Source: Prevotellaceae bacterium UBA2448
GTDB taxonomy: Bacteria; Bacteroidota; Bacteroidia; Bacteroidales; Bacteroidaceae
Direction of reading: 5' to 3'
DNA length: 64,000 bases
NCBI GenBank assembly: GCA_002342585.1
Contig: DDQG01000030.1
Location: 4,243-68,242 of the forward strand
The notes under the pieces were generated by a model, which was not told the origin of the DNA, made no database searches, and saw nothing but the letters and a program-made list of their open reading frames with translations. This document shows, piece after piece, positions 1-8,227 of the stretch (position 1 is the first letter of the stretch; each line of letters begins with the position of its first letter). The translations under genes were made by a program, and so were the position numbers.

Positions 1-200
1 AATAGCCGCCGCCTCCGTAACCTCCGTTTTAGCCTTTAATAGAATCATTGCTGGCACCGTCACCACCGCCATTGTAACTTTCACGTACGAATGTCATTGT
101 AACATCATAAGTCTGACCATGTTCGGTATAAGACGTCCTTATGTTAAGAGAGTTGTTTCGGTTACAAATATACGAGTAAGCGAATACGGAACAAAATAAA
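1..200 (-). pseudogene. Possible fragment of a minus-strand gene at window edge
   Basis: Read on the minus strand, one frame is open from about position 186 to a TAA at 29-31. It gives an alternating polar/hydrophobic stretch (for example LNIRTSYTEHGQTYDVTMTF) followed by a Gly-rich run. The same frame continues past the stop as Asn-Gly-Gly-Tyr-Gly-rich sequence. This looks like the C-terminal end of a beta-rich surface protein with an in-frame stop, but there is no credible start codon. The minus strand also holds TATATTTG, a possible promoter -7 box, near 166-173. No family is recognised, and a non-coding reading is equally possible. Confidence 0.2.
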
Positions 201-270
201 TTCAATTATTTTTTTGTATCACATTTGGGGGATTTTCTGAAATCGAGTGGAAATTATTTCCATTCAAACA

Positions 271-302
271 TTTGGATATATTGAGGAATGTTCGTACGTT
301 TG
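271..302 (+). promoter_or_regulatory. Bacteroidetes-type promoter for the lipoprotein pair
   Basis: TTTG at 271-274 and TACGTTTG at 295-302 are separated by 20 bases, close to the TTTG-N19-TAnnTTTG consensus of Bacteroidetes housekeeping promoters. The expected transcription start lies about 50 bases upstream of the first lipoprotein start codon. Confidence 0.6.
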
Positions 303-354
303 CAGCGAAAACTTACCAAAACAACCTTTAAAATAACCAAAAAAAATAAATGCT

Positions 355-1047
355 ATGAGAAAGAATTCATTCTTCAGCGTCCTGCTGTTCGCTGCAGCAA
401 TACTGTTTACGGGCGCTTCACTCACATCATGCGGAAGCGACGACGATAAAAGTAATCCTGAAAGTAGCGGTTCTTCAGAAAACAGCACTTCTACAAAAGA
501 TGGCATAATCGGATGGTATTGCCAGAAAGTATATACGTCTGCTGATTTTGCCAGTTACAATGCCACAGCAGAGGAGTATAAACATAAAACGAATTCTCGA
601 GAGTTTTATATACTTTTCCTTGAAAGCGAATATGATGGCGAAAGCGATTATTTTGCTCCGCATTATGAATATAACCCCGATTATGTAGATCCAAATCCCG
701 ATCCAAATTCATATTACTTTATTAATACTGTTCCTAATCCCTCTGCATGGAAAAACGAATTTATCCATATAATTGATGAAAGTACTTTGGCTCATTATCG
801 TTGTATGGGTATAAAAAAATTTGGAACTTCTTCACGAGATTTGCTTTACCAATTGAATGGTGGTACTAATATTGGTATGTTGGCATATTACGGAAGCAAT
901 CCTACGTACTATGTATATACACGTGAAGGAGATAAAATCACTATTACACAAGGAAAGGAAAAAGAAGTATTCGTTATCGTTGATGACGGACTGCTACAGA
1001 ATGGTGGAGGAAAATGGAAGAAATATAATCCTAAGCAAGTGCATTGA
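355..1047 (+). CDS. Surface lipoprotein, paralog of the next gene
   Basis: The 230-residue product has a signal peptide ending in the lipobox LTSC (Cys26), followed at once by GSDDD. That acidic stretch resembles the Bacteroidetes lipoprotein export signal, so the protein is probably lipidated and displayed on the cell surface. The rest of the N-terminus is a Ser/Asn/Glu-rich linker, followed by a Tyr-rich domain of unknown fold. The C-terminal half aligns by eye with the next gene: HIIDESTL against HIIDDNTL, LLYQLN against LLYRVN, and GGGKWKKYNP against GGKMYYSYNP. The two genes are 25 bases apart and probably share one promoter. No function is recognised. Confidence 0.75.
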   Translation: MRKNSFFSVLLFAAAILFTGASLTSCGSDDDKSNPESSGSSENSTSTKDGIIGWYCQKVYTSADFASYNATAEEYKHKTNSREFYILFLESEYDGESDYFAPHYEYNPDYVDPNPDPNSYYFINTVPNPSAWKNEFIHIIDESTLAHYRCMGIKKFGTSSRDLLYQLNGGTNIGMLAYYGSNPTYYVYTREGDKITITQGKEKEVFVIVDDGLLQNGGGKWKKYNPKQVH

Positions 1048-1072
1048 TATAACAGTATATTAACCATAAAAC

Positions 1073-1702
1073 ATGAATGTTATGAAAATTAATTCATTCT
1101 TCAGCGTCCTGCTATTTGTGGCAGCAATTCTGTTTGCAGGCGCTTCTTTATCGTCGTGCGGCGACGGTGATGATAATAAAAACAATCCAGAAGGCGGCGG
1201 TGGCGACAGCGGTGGCGGCACCAAGTCGAACGGACAATGGTATATCGAACTTGTTGGCAATGAGAATGTACCCACAACTATTGAATTTATGCGAATATGG
1301 ATAGACGCACAGATGCTTTTTCATAACACTCCGACATTAGAGGGACTCCGGAAAGAGCACACAGAAGGATATACCCTTATACTTCATATCATTGATGACA
1401 ATACGTTGGAGTATATTAGTCCCAGTGCCTTCTACTATGCTAACCCAGGTTTAACGGACAAACAACTTCTTTATCGAGTGAATACGAGTTCGGTACTTGG
1501 AACATTGGCTTTGTATAAAGACAGCTCTACACCTTATACATACGAGAAAATAGATAACAAGATATATGTGCCGCTGCAGGGAACAATATTTACAGTCACT
1601 AGTAGCGGACTATGGGAGGACGGAGGCAAAATGTATTACTCCTATAACCCAGAAACAGCATTATATACAATACCACCAGAGAGTTATCATACTCCAGAAT
1701 AA
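1073..1702 (+). CDS. Surface lipoprotein, second copy of the pair
   Basis: The 209-residue product has the lipobox LSSC (Cys29), followed by an acidic and then a Gly-rich linker. A second ATG at 1082 would remove three residues, and neither start has a strong ribosome site. The signal-peptide DNA is nearly identical to that of the upstream gene, while the mature regions have diverged strongly, with only scattered matches left. This pattern fits an old tandem duplication whose 5' end is kept similar by conversion or by selection on export. The function is unknown. Confidence 0.72.
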   Translation: MNVMKINSFFSVLLFVAAILFAGASLSSCGDGDDNKNNPEGGGGDSGGGTKSNGQWYIELVGNENVPTTIEFMRIWIDAQMLFHNTPTLEGLRKEHTEGYTLILHIIDDNTLEYISPSAFYYANPGLTDKQLLYRVNTSSVLGTLALYKDSSTPYTYEKIDNKIYVPLQGTIFTVTSSGLWEDGGKMYYSYNPETALYTIPPESYHTPE

Positions 1703-1759
1703 CATTAACATTTAAATTTATTAATGTCGTTTGGCATGATTGCATGCGGTGGCGACAAT

Positions 1760-1780
1760 GCTGAGGGCTGAAGGATGAGA
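1760..1780 (+). repeat. Heptad array (GCTGAGG-like units)
   Basis: Three 7-base units in a row (GCTGAGG, GCTGAAG, GATGAGA) end 6 bases before the stop-codon end of the pectin esterase gene. The same word family recurs at 4570-4597. Confidence 0.6.
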
Positions 1781-1785
1781 TTTCC

Positions 1786-3291
1786 TCACTCCCAATCCAG
1801 CACCCAATGACTGTCGGAATAGTTGCCAATGAGATGGGCATCGTGTATGGGGTGGAGCTGGCGCATTTCTGGAATTCTGCCTGAGGTGTCTATCGGGTTG
1901 CCGTCGGTGTCGTGACTATTGAATTCGAGGAGGGTGGCGGTTTTGGATTCGTCGCCTATCTTACCCCATCCGGATGAAGGGATATTCTCGAGGGTGCAGT
2001 TCAACAGAACGCATTCCGCATGTGGATAGTTTTTTCCGTGATTATTTGGGAGACGACCCAGTACTGCCTTATCAGACATTCCCTTGAAGTGGCAGTCGAT
2101 GAATATGTTGCCATGATTAGCTTCTGTGTTGCGAATCCACATAAATGGTCCATAGCTTGTTATGGTGCAATGGTTGAAGAATGAGGGACCGCGTCCAAGT
2201 ATTGTGTCACCGCCTCCGTCTATGCGGCAGTTCTGCCAATAACAACTTCCGTTGGCTTGCAGTGCATCGCCGTCGCCAATGATGTGGATGTTCTCGAAAT
2301 AGTTGCGTTCTCCATTCACGAGGAGTCCTTCAGCTTGTCCCTTGCAATCTGTTTTCACAGTAAGATTGCGGAATGTAAGGTCGCTGCAGTTGTCTGCGGC
2401 AAAGGCTGCACGACGCGAAGGGAAGGTGCCACGTACTTCATTGGTTTTGATGTCGGAGGGATGCGGATTGAATACTTCGTTGTTCGGGTAGTGGATGAGC
2501 ACTCCGTCGCGCGATTCTCCCTCGATGGTGACAAACCGTTTATTGCGGAAATATACCAGTTCTTCGTATTCGCCATTTTTCACGATGACATGATAACCGT
2601 CCTGTGCCGTTGCAATTGAATCGGGAATGAAGTCCATTGCTCCCTGCACGGTGGAGAAGTCGCCTTTGCCGTCTGCAGAAACGGTCAGTTGTCTTCTATT
2701 GCTGTCAGGAGCTTTTTTCTTTGTGCGGAACCTCCAGGTTTTCTTGCTCTTGATACCATCGAATCCCCCTACCACACCTTTGTCGATGATTACGTAGTAC
2801 TCATGATTATAATCCAGCATGTTATGGTGCAGGTATATGGTCAGTTGTTTGCCGTGAGCGATGATGGGATAGAAATGGAATCCATCTGAGAACCCTCCAA
2901 TGATATCGAGTTGGTAGCGACTTCTATCCCAGGCATTCACACCAGAGGGAGTGCCAGGTTTGGTATTGCGATTAGTGATGTGCTGCGACTTATATATATA
3001 AGGTACGGGTGTGTATTGTGCCGCAGGGTTATTTGGTTGGCTTTCGGTTGGTCCCGCAGGAATACTCATATCCAGGCGGTCAACAAGTTTACCAGTTTTT
3101 GCATCATAGACAGAAACGGATCCACTCTGCCCTATTACGACATCATCACTCATAGTAAGAGTCAGGTGAGTGTCGATGTTTACTTCTGCAGCTCCATTTT
3201 CAGGAAACATACGTACAATGCTGTTCTGTGCGTGGCAGACACATATAATATTTACCACAAGGGCAATGGTCAGCAGGATAGTCCTTTTCAT
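1786..3291 (-). CDS. Secreted pectin methylesterase (CE8) with N-terminal Ig-like domain
   Basis: Removes methyl esters from pectin outside the cytoplasm, preparing it for polygalacturonases. From the ATG at 3291 the protein has about 501 residues: a signal peptide ending in CHAQ, a bacterial Ig-like (Big_5-type) domain over roughly residues 25-180, then a right-handed beta-helix esterase domain. CE8 motifs appear in the usual order: GEYEE, QAEGLLV, GDGDALQ (first catalytic Asp), GGGDTILG (second Asp) and LGRLP in place of the usual LGRPW. A longer reading from 3348 would put basic residues before the signal peptide. The 3291 start instead follows AAGGAAAG. It complements the GH28 enzyme at 37.4-38.7 kb, although the two genes are not adjacent. 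Confidence 0.88.
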   Translation of the reverse strand: MKRTILLTIALVVNIICVCHAQNSIVRMFPENGAAEVNIDTHLTLTMSDDVVIGQSGSVSVYDAKTGKLVDRLDMSIPAGPTESQPNNPAAQYTPVPYIYKSQHITNRNTKPGTPSGVNAWDRSRYQLDIIGGFSDGFHFYPIIAHGKQLTIYLHHNMLDYNHEYYVIIDKGVVGGFDGIKSKKTWRFRTKKKAPDSNRRQLTVSADGKGDFSTVQGAMDFIPDSIATAQDGYHVIVKNGEYEELVYFRNKRFVTIEGESRDGVLIHYPNNEVFNPHPSDIKTNEVRGTFPSRRAAFAADNCSDLTFRNLTVKTDCKGQAEGLLVNGERNYFENIHIIGDGDALQANGSCYWQNCRIDGGGDTILGRGPSFFNHCTITSYGPFMWIRNTEANHGNIFIDCHFKGMSDKAVLGRLPNNHGKNYPHAECVLLNCTLENIPSSGWGKIGDESKTATLLEFNSHDTDGNPIDTSGRIPEMRQLHPIHDAHLIGNYSDSHWVLDWE

Positions 3292-3345
3292 ATTTACTTT
3301 CCTTAGTGTATATCTTTTGTTTTTCATAGAAAACAACTTTTGCCA

Positions 3346-3353
3346 CAAAGATA
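3346..3353 (-). promoter_or_regulatory. -7 box for the pectin esterase gene
   Basis: The minus strand reads TATCTTTG, matching TAnnTTTG, 54 bases upstream of the chosen start. No clear TTTG lies 19 bases further upstream. It is divergent from the -7 box at 3397-3404. Confidence 0.5.
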
Positions 3354-3396
3354 TGGATAATCTGCGGTTTAGTATATAGTTTCGCTGGGGTTTTGT

Positions 3397-3404
3397 ATCT
3401 TTGC
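3397..3404 (+). promoter_or_regulatory. -7 box for the metallophosphoesterase gene
   Basis: TATCTTTG matches TAnnTTTG and lies 17 bases before the ATG at 3422. A TTG codon at 3401 that would extend the reading frame falls inside this box and therefore cannot be the start. Confidence 0.55.
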
Positions 3405-3421
3405 GACAAATTTATTTGGAA

Positions 3422-4519
3422 ATGAGAATGATGTTTTTTCTGTTGTTTTTGCTTCTAACATTTGGAAGTCTGTTTTATGTGTTGTGGCATACGTGGCAGG
3501 TGTTGCCGCTGCAGACGGTGTGGCGATGGACTGCCGTAGGGGTGATGACGGCATGTTTTCTTAGCATGTTCCTTATCTTCGGAGGGATGCTGGACAGGTT
3601 GCCGCTGTGGTTGTCGTCAACGTTGTATCAGATTGGCACGTCGAGTCTGATTGCCCTACTCTATCTGTTTTTGGTTTTCTTCTGCATAGATGTGCTGTGC
3701 GTGGTGAGGGTGTTGCCGTTTGATCTGTTCCGCAGCAACGGAATGAGTGCCGGGTTCATAGCCGGAGGAATCGCGTTGTTGCTGGTATTGGGAAACATGC
3801 ACCATAACAATAAGGTAAGGGTGCCACTGACTCTGCAGACAGAAAAGGCGCTAAAGAAGGATTACCGGATCGTGATGCTGAGCGACCTGCATCTGGGGTA
3901 TCACCATCACAGGGGTGAACTGGCTCGATGGGTGGATATGATAAATGATGAGAAGCCGGATGTGATTCTGATTGCAGGGGATATTATAGATATAAGTGTG
4001 CGTCCGTTATTGGAGGAGAATATGGCTGAGGAACTGCGCAGGTTGAAGGCTCCGGTGTATGCCTGTCTGGGAAATCATGAGTATTTCAGCAGGGAGGAAA
4101 AGGCAAGGGAGTTTTACAAGGATGCGGGCATCAATCTGCTTGTGGATAGTTGTGCAACGATTGACGGCGAGATATGTGTGATAGGAAGGGACGACAGGAC
4201 AAACCGCAGGAGGAAGAGTCTGAAGACTTTGGTGGAGAATGCGCCTAAGGGTATGTACACGATTGTGATGGACCACCAGCCATACCATTTGGAGGAGGCT
4301 GAAAAGCTGGGTGTGGATTTCCAGTTGAGCGGACATACGCATAGAGGACAGGTATGGCCTATCTCATGGATTACGGACAGGGTGTATGAGTGTTCGTGGG
4401 GTGAGTGGCAACGCAAGGGCACAAGATACTACATCAGCAGTGGACTGGGTATCTGGGGCGGCAAGTTCCGCATAGGTACTCAGTCGGAATATGTGGTTGC
4501 TGAGGTGAGAAAACGATAA
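3422..4519 (+). CDS. Membrane-anchored metallophosphoesterase (YkuE/calcineurin-like)
   Basis: The 365-residue protein starts with about four hydrophobic segments (residues 1-125), followed by a calcineurin-type phosphoesterase domain. Metal-binding motifs are in order: SDLHLG near residue 155, AGDIID, GNHEYF and GHTHRG. Relatives of this architecture are membrane phosphoesterases whose substrates are poorly defined, with lipid phosphates proposed for some. The start was set at 3422 because the upstream TTG lies within the promoter box. It is divergent from the pectin esterase gene and appears monocistronic, since a convergent gene follows after a low-complexity spacer. Confidence 0.85.
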   Translation: MRMMFFLLFLLLTFGSLFYVLWHTWQVLPLQTVWRWTAVGVMTACFLSMFLIFGGMLDRLPLWLSSTLYQIGTSSLIALLYLFLVFFCIDVLCVVRVLPFDLFRSNGMSAGFIAGGIALLLVLGNMHHNNKVRVPLTLQTEKALKKDYRIVMLSDLHLGYHHHRGELARWVDMINDEKPDVILIAGDIIDISVRPLLEENMAEELRRLKAPVYACLGNHEYFSREEKAREFYKDAGINLLVDSCATIDGEICVIGRDDRTNRRRKSLKTLVENAPKGMYTIVMDHQPYHLEEAEKLGVDFQLSGHTHRGQVWPISWITDRVYECSWGEWQRKGTRYYISSGLGIWGGKFRIGTQSEYVVAEVRKR

Positions 4520-4544
4520 CGAGGGACGACGGCAGAGCCTTCGC

Positions 4545-4680
4545 TTGCGGAAAAACGAAAACGAAAGAAGGCTGAGGGCTGAGGGATGAAGGCTGAAGTC
4601 AATAACCAATAACCCTTAACGATAACCTTAACGATAACGATAACGAAAACTTAATTATGCATTATGAATTATGCATTAAT
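4545..4680. repeat. Composite heptad/hexad repeat spacer
   Basis: The whole spacer between two convergent genes is built of short tandem words. These are ACGAAA hexads (4551-4566), four GGCTGAG-type heptads (4570-4597), AATAACC twice (4601-4614), TTAACG/ATAACG hexads (to 4648), and ATTATGC, ATTATGA, ATTATGC (4654-4674). No gene or RNA is visible in it. Confidence 0.7.
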
Positions 4681-4695
4681 ACAAACCTTTAACCG

Positions 4696-7152
4696 TTACC
4701 AGGTAATTGGTTGACCTGCGGGGTTGTATTTGTCATCGATGATGATTTTGCCGTCTTTGAGGTATTTTACAGGAGTGGGGTTTGCAATACGGGTATTCAC
4801 TTCGTTGACGATACTTGGGTCGTCACTCTTATAGATATAGGTTGTAGGATAGTCATAGACAGACTCTACCTTTCCAGCAACAAGTTCGCCTACAGCCAGT
4901 TTGTATTCTACATTTTTTTCCAGATCGGTGAAAGAGAAGTTTCCTGAGACAGGTTTGTCTTCCTGAAAATCACCTACAACCTTCTTGTTCATAGGGTCAT
5001 CGGGATTCTCGCTATACAGGAACTCATCTTCTTTCTGGCTATACTTTTTCAGGATGATATACATTGTCTTGGTGCAAGGAGCCTTGTCGGAGGTGCTAAT
5101 CTCATATTTTCCCAAAAGGCTGTTGCTGAGCAGCGGTTTCGAGTCTGAGGTCTCTGCATCTTTGTCGATATTTGACACATCATAGTACAGGGAGGTTCCC
5201 TTGACGGTGATAAGACTCTGAGCCTTGCTGAGGATGTTATATTCCGCATTATACTGACCACTATCATAAGAGAGCAGAGCTATGTTCCAAGTTCCTGCTG
5301 TCTCCGGAAAGAAGGTGAGATAGAAGTCGCCCGATTTGCCCTTATCGATGTTCATACCTGTGCCGTTGTACATTTCGAATTTGCCATCGTCATCGCTTGC
5401 CCACAGGTATATAGACTTGTTGTGTGTGTTGGAGTGATTAGTGGCATTAAACTTCAACGTTACGGTATTATAGACTTTAGCTTCACCATCAATAGTCACT
5501 GAATTGATTTTTGTGTCTCCTTCCCTATCAAAATCATCGAAACTTGGCCATACGGTCAGTTTGTTGCCTTCAACACTAAACTCCATGCAATAGATACTGC
5601 TCTGGTAACAGAGAAACCACTTGTCGGTATTCTTCTCGCCTTTACAGTCGCGGAACAGCCAGTGTAGCTGATAGGTGCCGTCGGGAACATCCTTAGGAAT
5701 GACGATTTCATACTCCTCGCGCCTTCTCTCGCCCGGATAGAAAGCACTCTCCAGCTTCACAACCTGAGGTTCTGTGAAAAAATAGGTATTAGTATTCGCA
5801 TCGTAGATGTTCCATCCTATGTCGTAAACCTTATTAATATATGGAGACATTTCTCTGTCAAACCGTACCCCATGTGTGAAAGCGGGGAAATTTTCCGTTA
5901 CGTTGGCACGATTGAGCACTAGCTCCGAGAGTTTTTCAATTGTCTTGTCTTTAAGGTCCACTTCCCATATACCGAGGAGATTCACTCCATCAGCAGGGTC
6001 GGCAACGGTTGGCTTCTTAAATCCATATACGGCTCTAACTTCGAAATTGTAACCGTTTGCTACCTTCATGCCCTTTTCTCCCGGATCCTCGTAATTGAGC
6101 ACAGAGAGCACAAAGTAACCGTCGTACTGTCCGCCCCACCCCCAGTTGATGTGATAGTAGCCCTGATCATATCCGTCAACGACAAAGGAATGACCGACAC
6201 TCTTTCTGTTCTCTGAGCTGATGGCTGAGCCAGAGAGTATGACGGGACAATTTGCTTTCAGTTCGTCATATATAGTGTTTTCAAATGTTGAATATGTAAC
6301 AGCAGAACGTTCAATTTTATTCACTTCGCTGTAACCGAAGAACAGTCGTGCTGCCTCGAAAGTACTTGCATCCCAAGCAGCAGAAAACTTCGATGTATAA
6401 ACCATTCCAGAAGCATAACCGGCATACTTTATCAGTTTGGCTACCTCGTCAGGAGCATCTGACTCATCGTCTGCATCATATTTTTCTTTCATCTTGTCCC
6501 AGTTGAACGATGTAGCTGGCAGGGCATCAAGATGTTGTATTAATTTTCGCTCTTCACCTTTACCTTCGTAAAAGTCCTGCGCCGGAATGCCTCGTGGCAT
6601 AACTCCCTCAGGGTACTTCACTGTTGCCATAACCTGTGCCAATGATATAGAAGGACAACCGGCAATACACCTTTCACCTGTTTTCTTGTCTATATGCAAA
6701 AACTTATTGTAAGGTTCAGACTGGTCCCACTTGAAAGGCACCAAAGGCTTTACAGGATCAAAGTTTGAGAGTGCCACAGTTTTAAGACTCGGATTATCCT
6801 TCAGAGCCTGAATCTGTTCTTCGTAGCTTTCGAGCCATACCTTCGCAGCTGGGTTTATGTTCTGAGTGTCGAACTGCTTATTGTCTGACCAACCAAGCAC
6901 AGGGGGTGTCTGGTCGTCGGCACTGACTACCACGAAACCGCTCTGTCCGTTGAAGACATAGAGTTCGTCGCTCTCGTAAACCATTACGACGGGTGCGTCA
7001 TCAGACTTCCCATTTGACGAGAAACCGTCTTCAGACAACTGTTTTGCAAAGAAACTTTTAGCAATGTTAGCAGCAGCTTTCTTGCTTACGGGATTTGCCA
7101 TAACACTTATTGTCAGCGAGAGAGCCGCTAAGAATAGGTAGATTTTTTTCAT
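4696..7152 (-). CDS. Secreted C10 family cysteine protease (streptopain/SpeB-like)
   Basis: The product has about 818 residues from the ATG at 7152, chosen because a signal peptide ending in SVMA begins there. Next comes a Spi/streptopain-type propeptide (NPVSKKAAANIAKSFF, then GFVVVSADD) and the catalytic domain. The Cys in CIAGCPSISLAQVM lies near residue 164. The His in GHSFVVDGYD lies near residue 319, followed by NWGWGG. The long C-terminal half is beta-rich, and the last residues (YLKDGKIII, YNPAGQ) resemble the C-terminal tails common on Prevotella secreted proteins. The nucleophile motif reads AGCPSIS rather than the commoner TGCVATA. Probable role: extracellular proteolysis for nutrition or host interaction. 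A second C10 protease lies at 33.6 kb. Confidence 0.87.
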   Translation of the reverse strand: MKKIYLFLAALSLTISVMANPVSKKAAANIAKSFFAKQLSEDGFSSNGKSDDAPVVMVYESDELYVFNGQSGFVVVSADDQTPPVLGWSDNKQFDTQNINPAAKVWLESYEEQIQALKDNPSLKTVALSNFDPVKPLVPFKWDQSEPYNKFLHIDKKTGERCIAGCPSISLAQVMATVKYPEGVMPRGIPAQDFYEGKGEERKLIQHLDALPATSFNWDKMKEKYDADDESDAPDEVAKLIKYAGYASGMVYTSKFSAAWDASTFEAARLFFGYSEVNKIERSAVTYSTFENTIYDELKANCPVILSGSAISSENRKSVGHSFVVDGYDQGYYHINWGWGGQYDGYFVLSVLNYEDPGEKGMKVANGYNFEVRAVYGFKKPTVADPADGVNLLGIWEVDLKDKTIEKLSELVLNRANVTENFPAFTHGVRFDREMSPYINKVYDIGWNIYDANTNTYFFTEPQVVKLESAFYPGERRREEYEIVIPKDVPDGTYQLHWLFRDCKGEKNTDKWFLCYQSSIYCMEFSVEGNKLTVWPSFDDFDREGDTKINSVTIDGEAKVYNTVTLKFNATNHSNTHNKSIYLWASDDDGKFEMYNGTGMNIDKGKSGDFYLTFFPETAGTWNIALLSYDSGQYNAEYNILSKAQSLITVKGTSLYYDVSNIDKDAETSDSKPLLSNSLLGKYEISTSDKAPCTKTMYIILKKYSQKEDEFLYSENPDDPMNKKVVGDFQEDKPVSGNFSFTDLEKNVEYKLAVGELVAGKVESVYDYPTTYIYKSDDPSIVNEVNTRIANPTPVKYLKDGKIIIDDKYNPAGQPITW

Positions 7153-7183
7153 AGAAATGTCGTTTTTTCTTTTGTTTACTTTG

Positions 7184-7191
7184 CAAAAATA
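7184..7191 (-). promoter_or_regulatory. -7 box for the C10 protease gene
   Basis: The minus strand reads TATTTTTG, matching TAnnTTTG, about 32 bases upstream of the start codon. The -33 element is not clear. Confidence 0.4.
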
Positions 7192-7264
7192 GGAGTTTTT
7201 TTTCAAACATGTACATTTCTATCAAAATCTTTCTTTATATACAAAATAAAAAAACGGATTTTAT

Positions 7265-7295
7265 TTTGTATTATTCTCGCTTAACCGTATCTTCG
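7265..7295 (+). promoter_or_regulatory. Promoter for the outer-membrane beta-barrel gene
   Basis: TTTG (7265-7268), a 19-base spacer, then TATCTTCG (7288-7295), which differs from TAnnTTTG by one base. It places transcription start about 20 bases before the ATG at 7320. It therefore argues against the upstream in-frame ATG at 7209. Confidence 0.6.
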
Positions 7296-7319
7296 CAAAA
7301 GAAATTTAATACTATAGAA

Positions 7320-8009
7320 ATGAAAAATAAGATTATCATGATTTGCCTGTGTCTGTTGGCACTGACTGGCGCGCGGGCAGAAGGCAAATATTCAGGTCAG
7401 GGAAAGAAAGAGTCGAGTCACTCAGGACTGTTTGGTGAACGTGATATTCCTATTTATTTTGGTTTCAGAATAGGTCCTGCTTTTGCATTTGTAAATAGCG
7501 ACGACCCGATGCTCAATGGTGGCAGCATGAAGACGGGACTGAGTTTTGGCGGTGTAGTAGGTCTGCAGTTGACCGATGCTGCTCCGGTATTTGCAGAGAG
7601 CGGTCTGACGTTTGTGCAGAAAGGAGGCAGAGGTTATGTGACGATGACTGACGGTTCGCGGGCTAAGTTCACGTTCAACCTGGGTTATCTGCAGTTGCCC
7701 ATTGTGATAAAGTACAGTGTGGAGATGGATGAGCACATGAGTTTCCAACCCTTCCTGGGCGGTTACTTAGCATTGGGACTGGGTGGCAAGATAAGGAATT
7801 TCAAGGACAAAAATGCCTATGGTTCGTTCGACAACGTAGATCATAGTTTTCGCAGGTTTGATGCCGGACTGCGTTTCGGTTGCGGATTCAGTTTCGACCT
7901 GGCTTACGTAGAACTGGGTTACGACTTCGGACTGGCGAATATAGGCAGGGACGACTTCGACGTGACACACAACGGGTGTCTGTTCCTGAATTTGGGAGTA
8001 AACTTTTAA
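7320..8009 (+). CDS. Outer-membrane beta-barrel protein (PorT/OMP_b-brl type)
   Basis: The 229-residue product has a cleavable signal peptide (MKNKIIMICLCLLALTGARA). A series of amphipathic strands follows, such as FGFRIGPAFAF, SFGGVVGLQL and FGCGFSFDLAYVELGYDFGLANIG, ending in NLGVNF. The terminal aromatic residue is typical of outer-membrane barrels. Length and pattern match the small 8-strand porin-like PorT family of Bacteroidetes. The start at 7320 is supported by the promoter at 7265-7295 and the signal peptide. The cargo, if any, cannot be told from sequence. Confidence 0.75.
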   Translation: MKNKIIMICLCLLALTGARAEGKYSGQGKKESSHSGLFGERDIPIYFGFRIGPAFAFVNSDDPMLNGGSMKTGLSFGGVVGLQLTDAAPVFAESGLTFVQKGGRGYVTMTDGSRAKFTFNLGYLQLPIVIKYSVEMDEHMSFQPFLGGYLALGLGGKIRNFKDKNAYGSFDNVDHSFRRFDAGLRFGCGFSFDLAYVELGYDFGLANIGRDDFDVTHNGCLFLNLGVNF

Positions 8010-8039
8010 AACTGATTTTCTGAAACTATATATACATTA

Positions 8040-8206
8040 CTCAACTTTCGCAAGTTGAGCAGAAGGGAAGTTAAATGGGAGTTAAAGGGGAGTTAAAGGG
8101 ACAATAGTAGAGGATGCTTGCCCAATTTGATGCAGTATCGTCCCCATAACTCCTCAGTAACTCCTTCATAACTACACAATAACTCCCCAAAGTTAAGCTT
8201 GCGAAA
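8040..8206. repeat. MITE-like imperfect inverted-repeat element
   Basis: The 5' boundary is a perfect 8-bp hairpin (8040-8059, loop TCGC). A 9-base inverted repeat, TTTCGCAAG at 8046-8054 and CTTGCGAAA at 8198-8206, bounds the segment. Inside, the left arm carries GGAGTTAA-type words three times and the right arm carries TAACTCC-type words three to four times, so the two arms are roughly complementary. It could fold as one long stem-loop in RNA or be a small non-autonomous mobile element. No target-site duplication was identified. Confidence 0.45.
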
Positions 8207-8227
8207 CTTAAATACATTATATATAAT

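Noticed and set aside
3401..3421. Upstream TTG start for the metallophosphoesterase
   Set aside because: The TTG is part of the promoter box TATCTTTG, so it cannot lie inside the mRNA.
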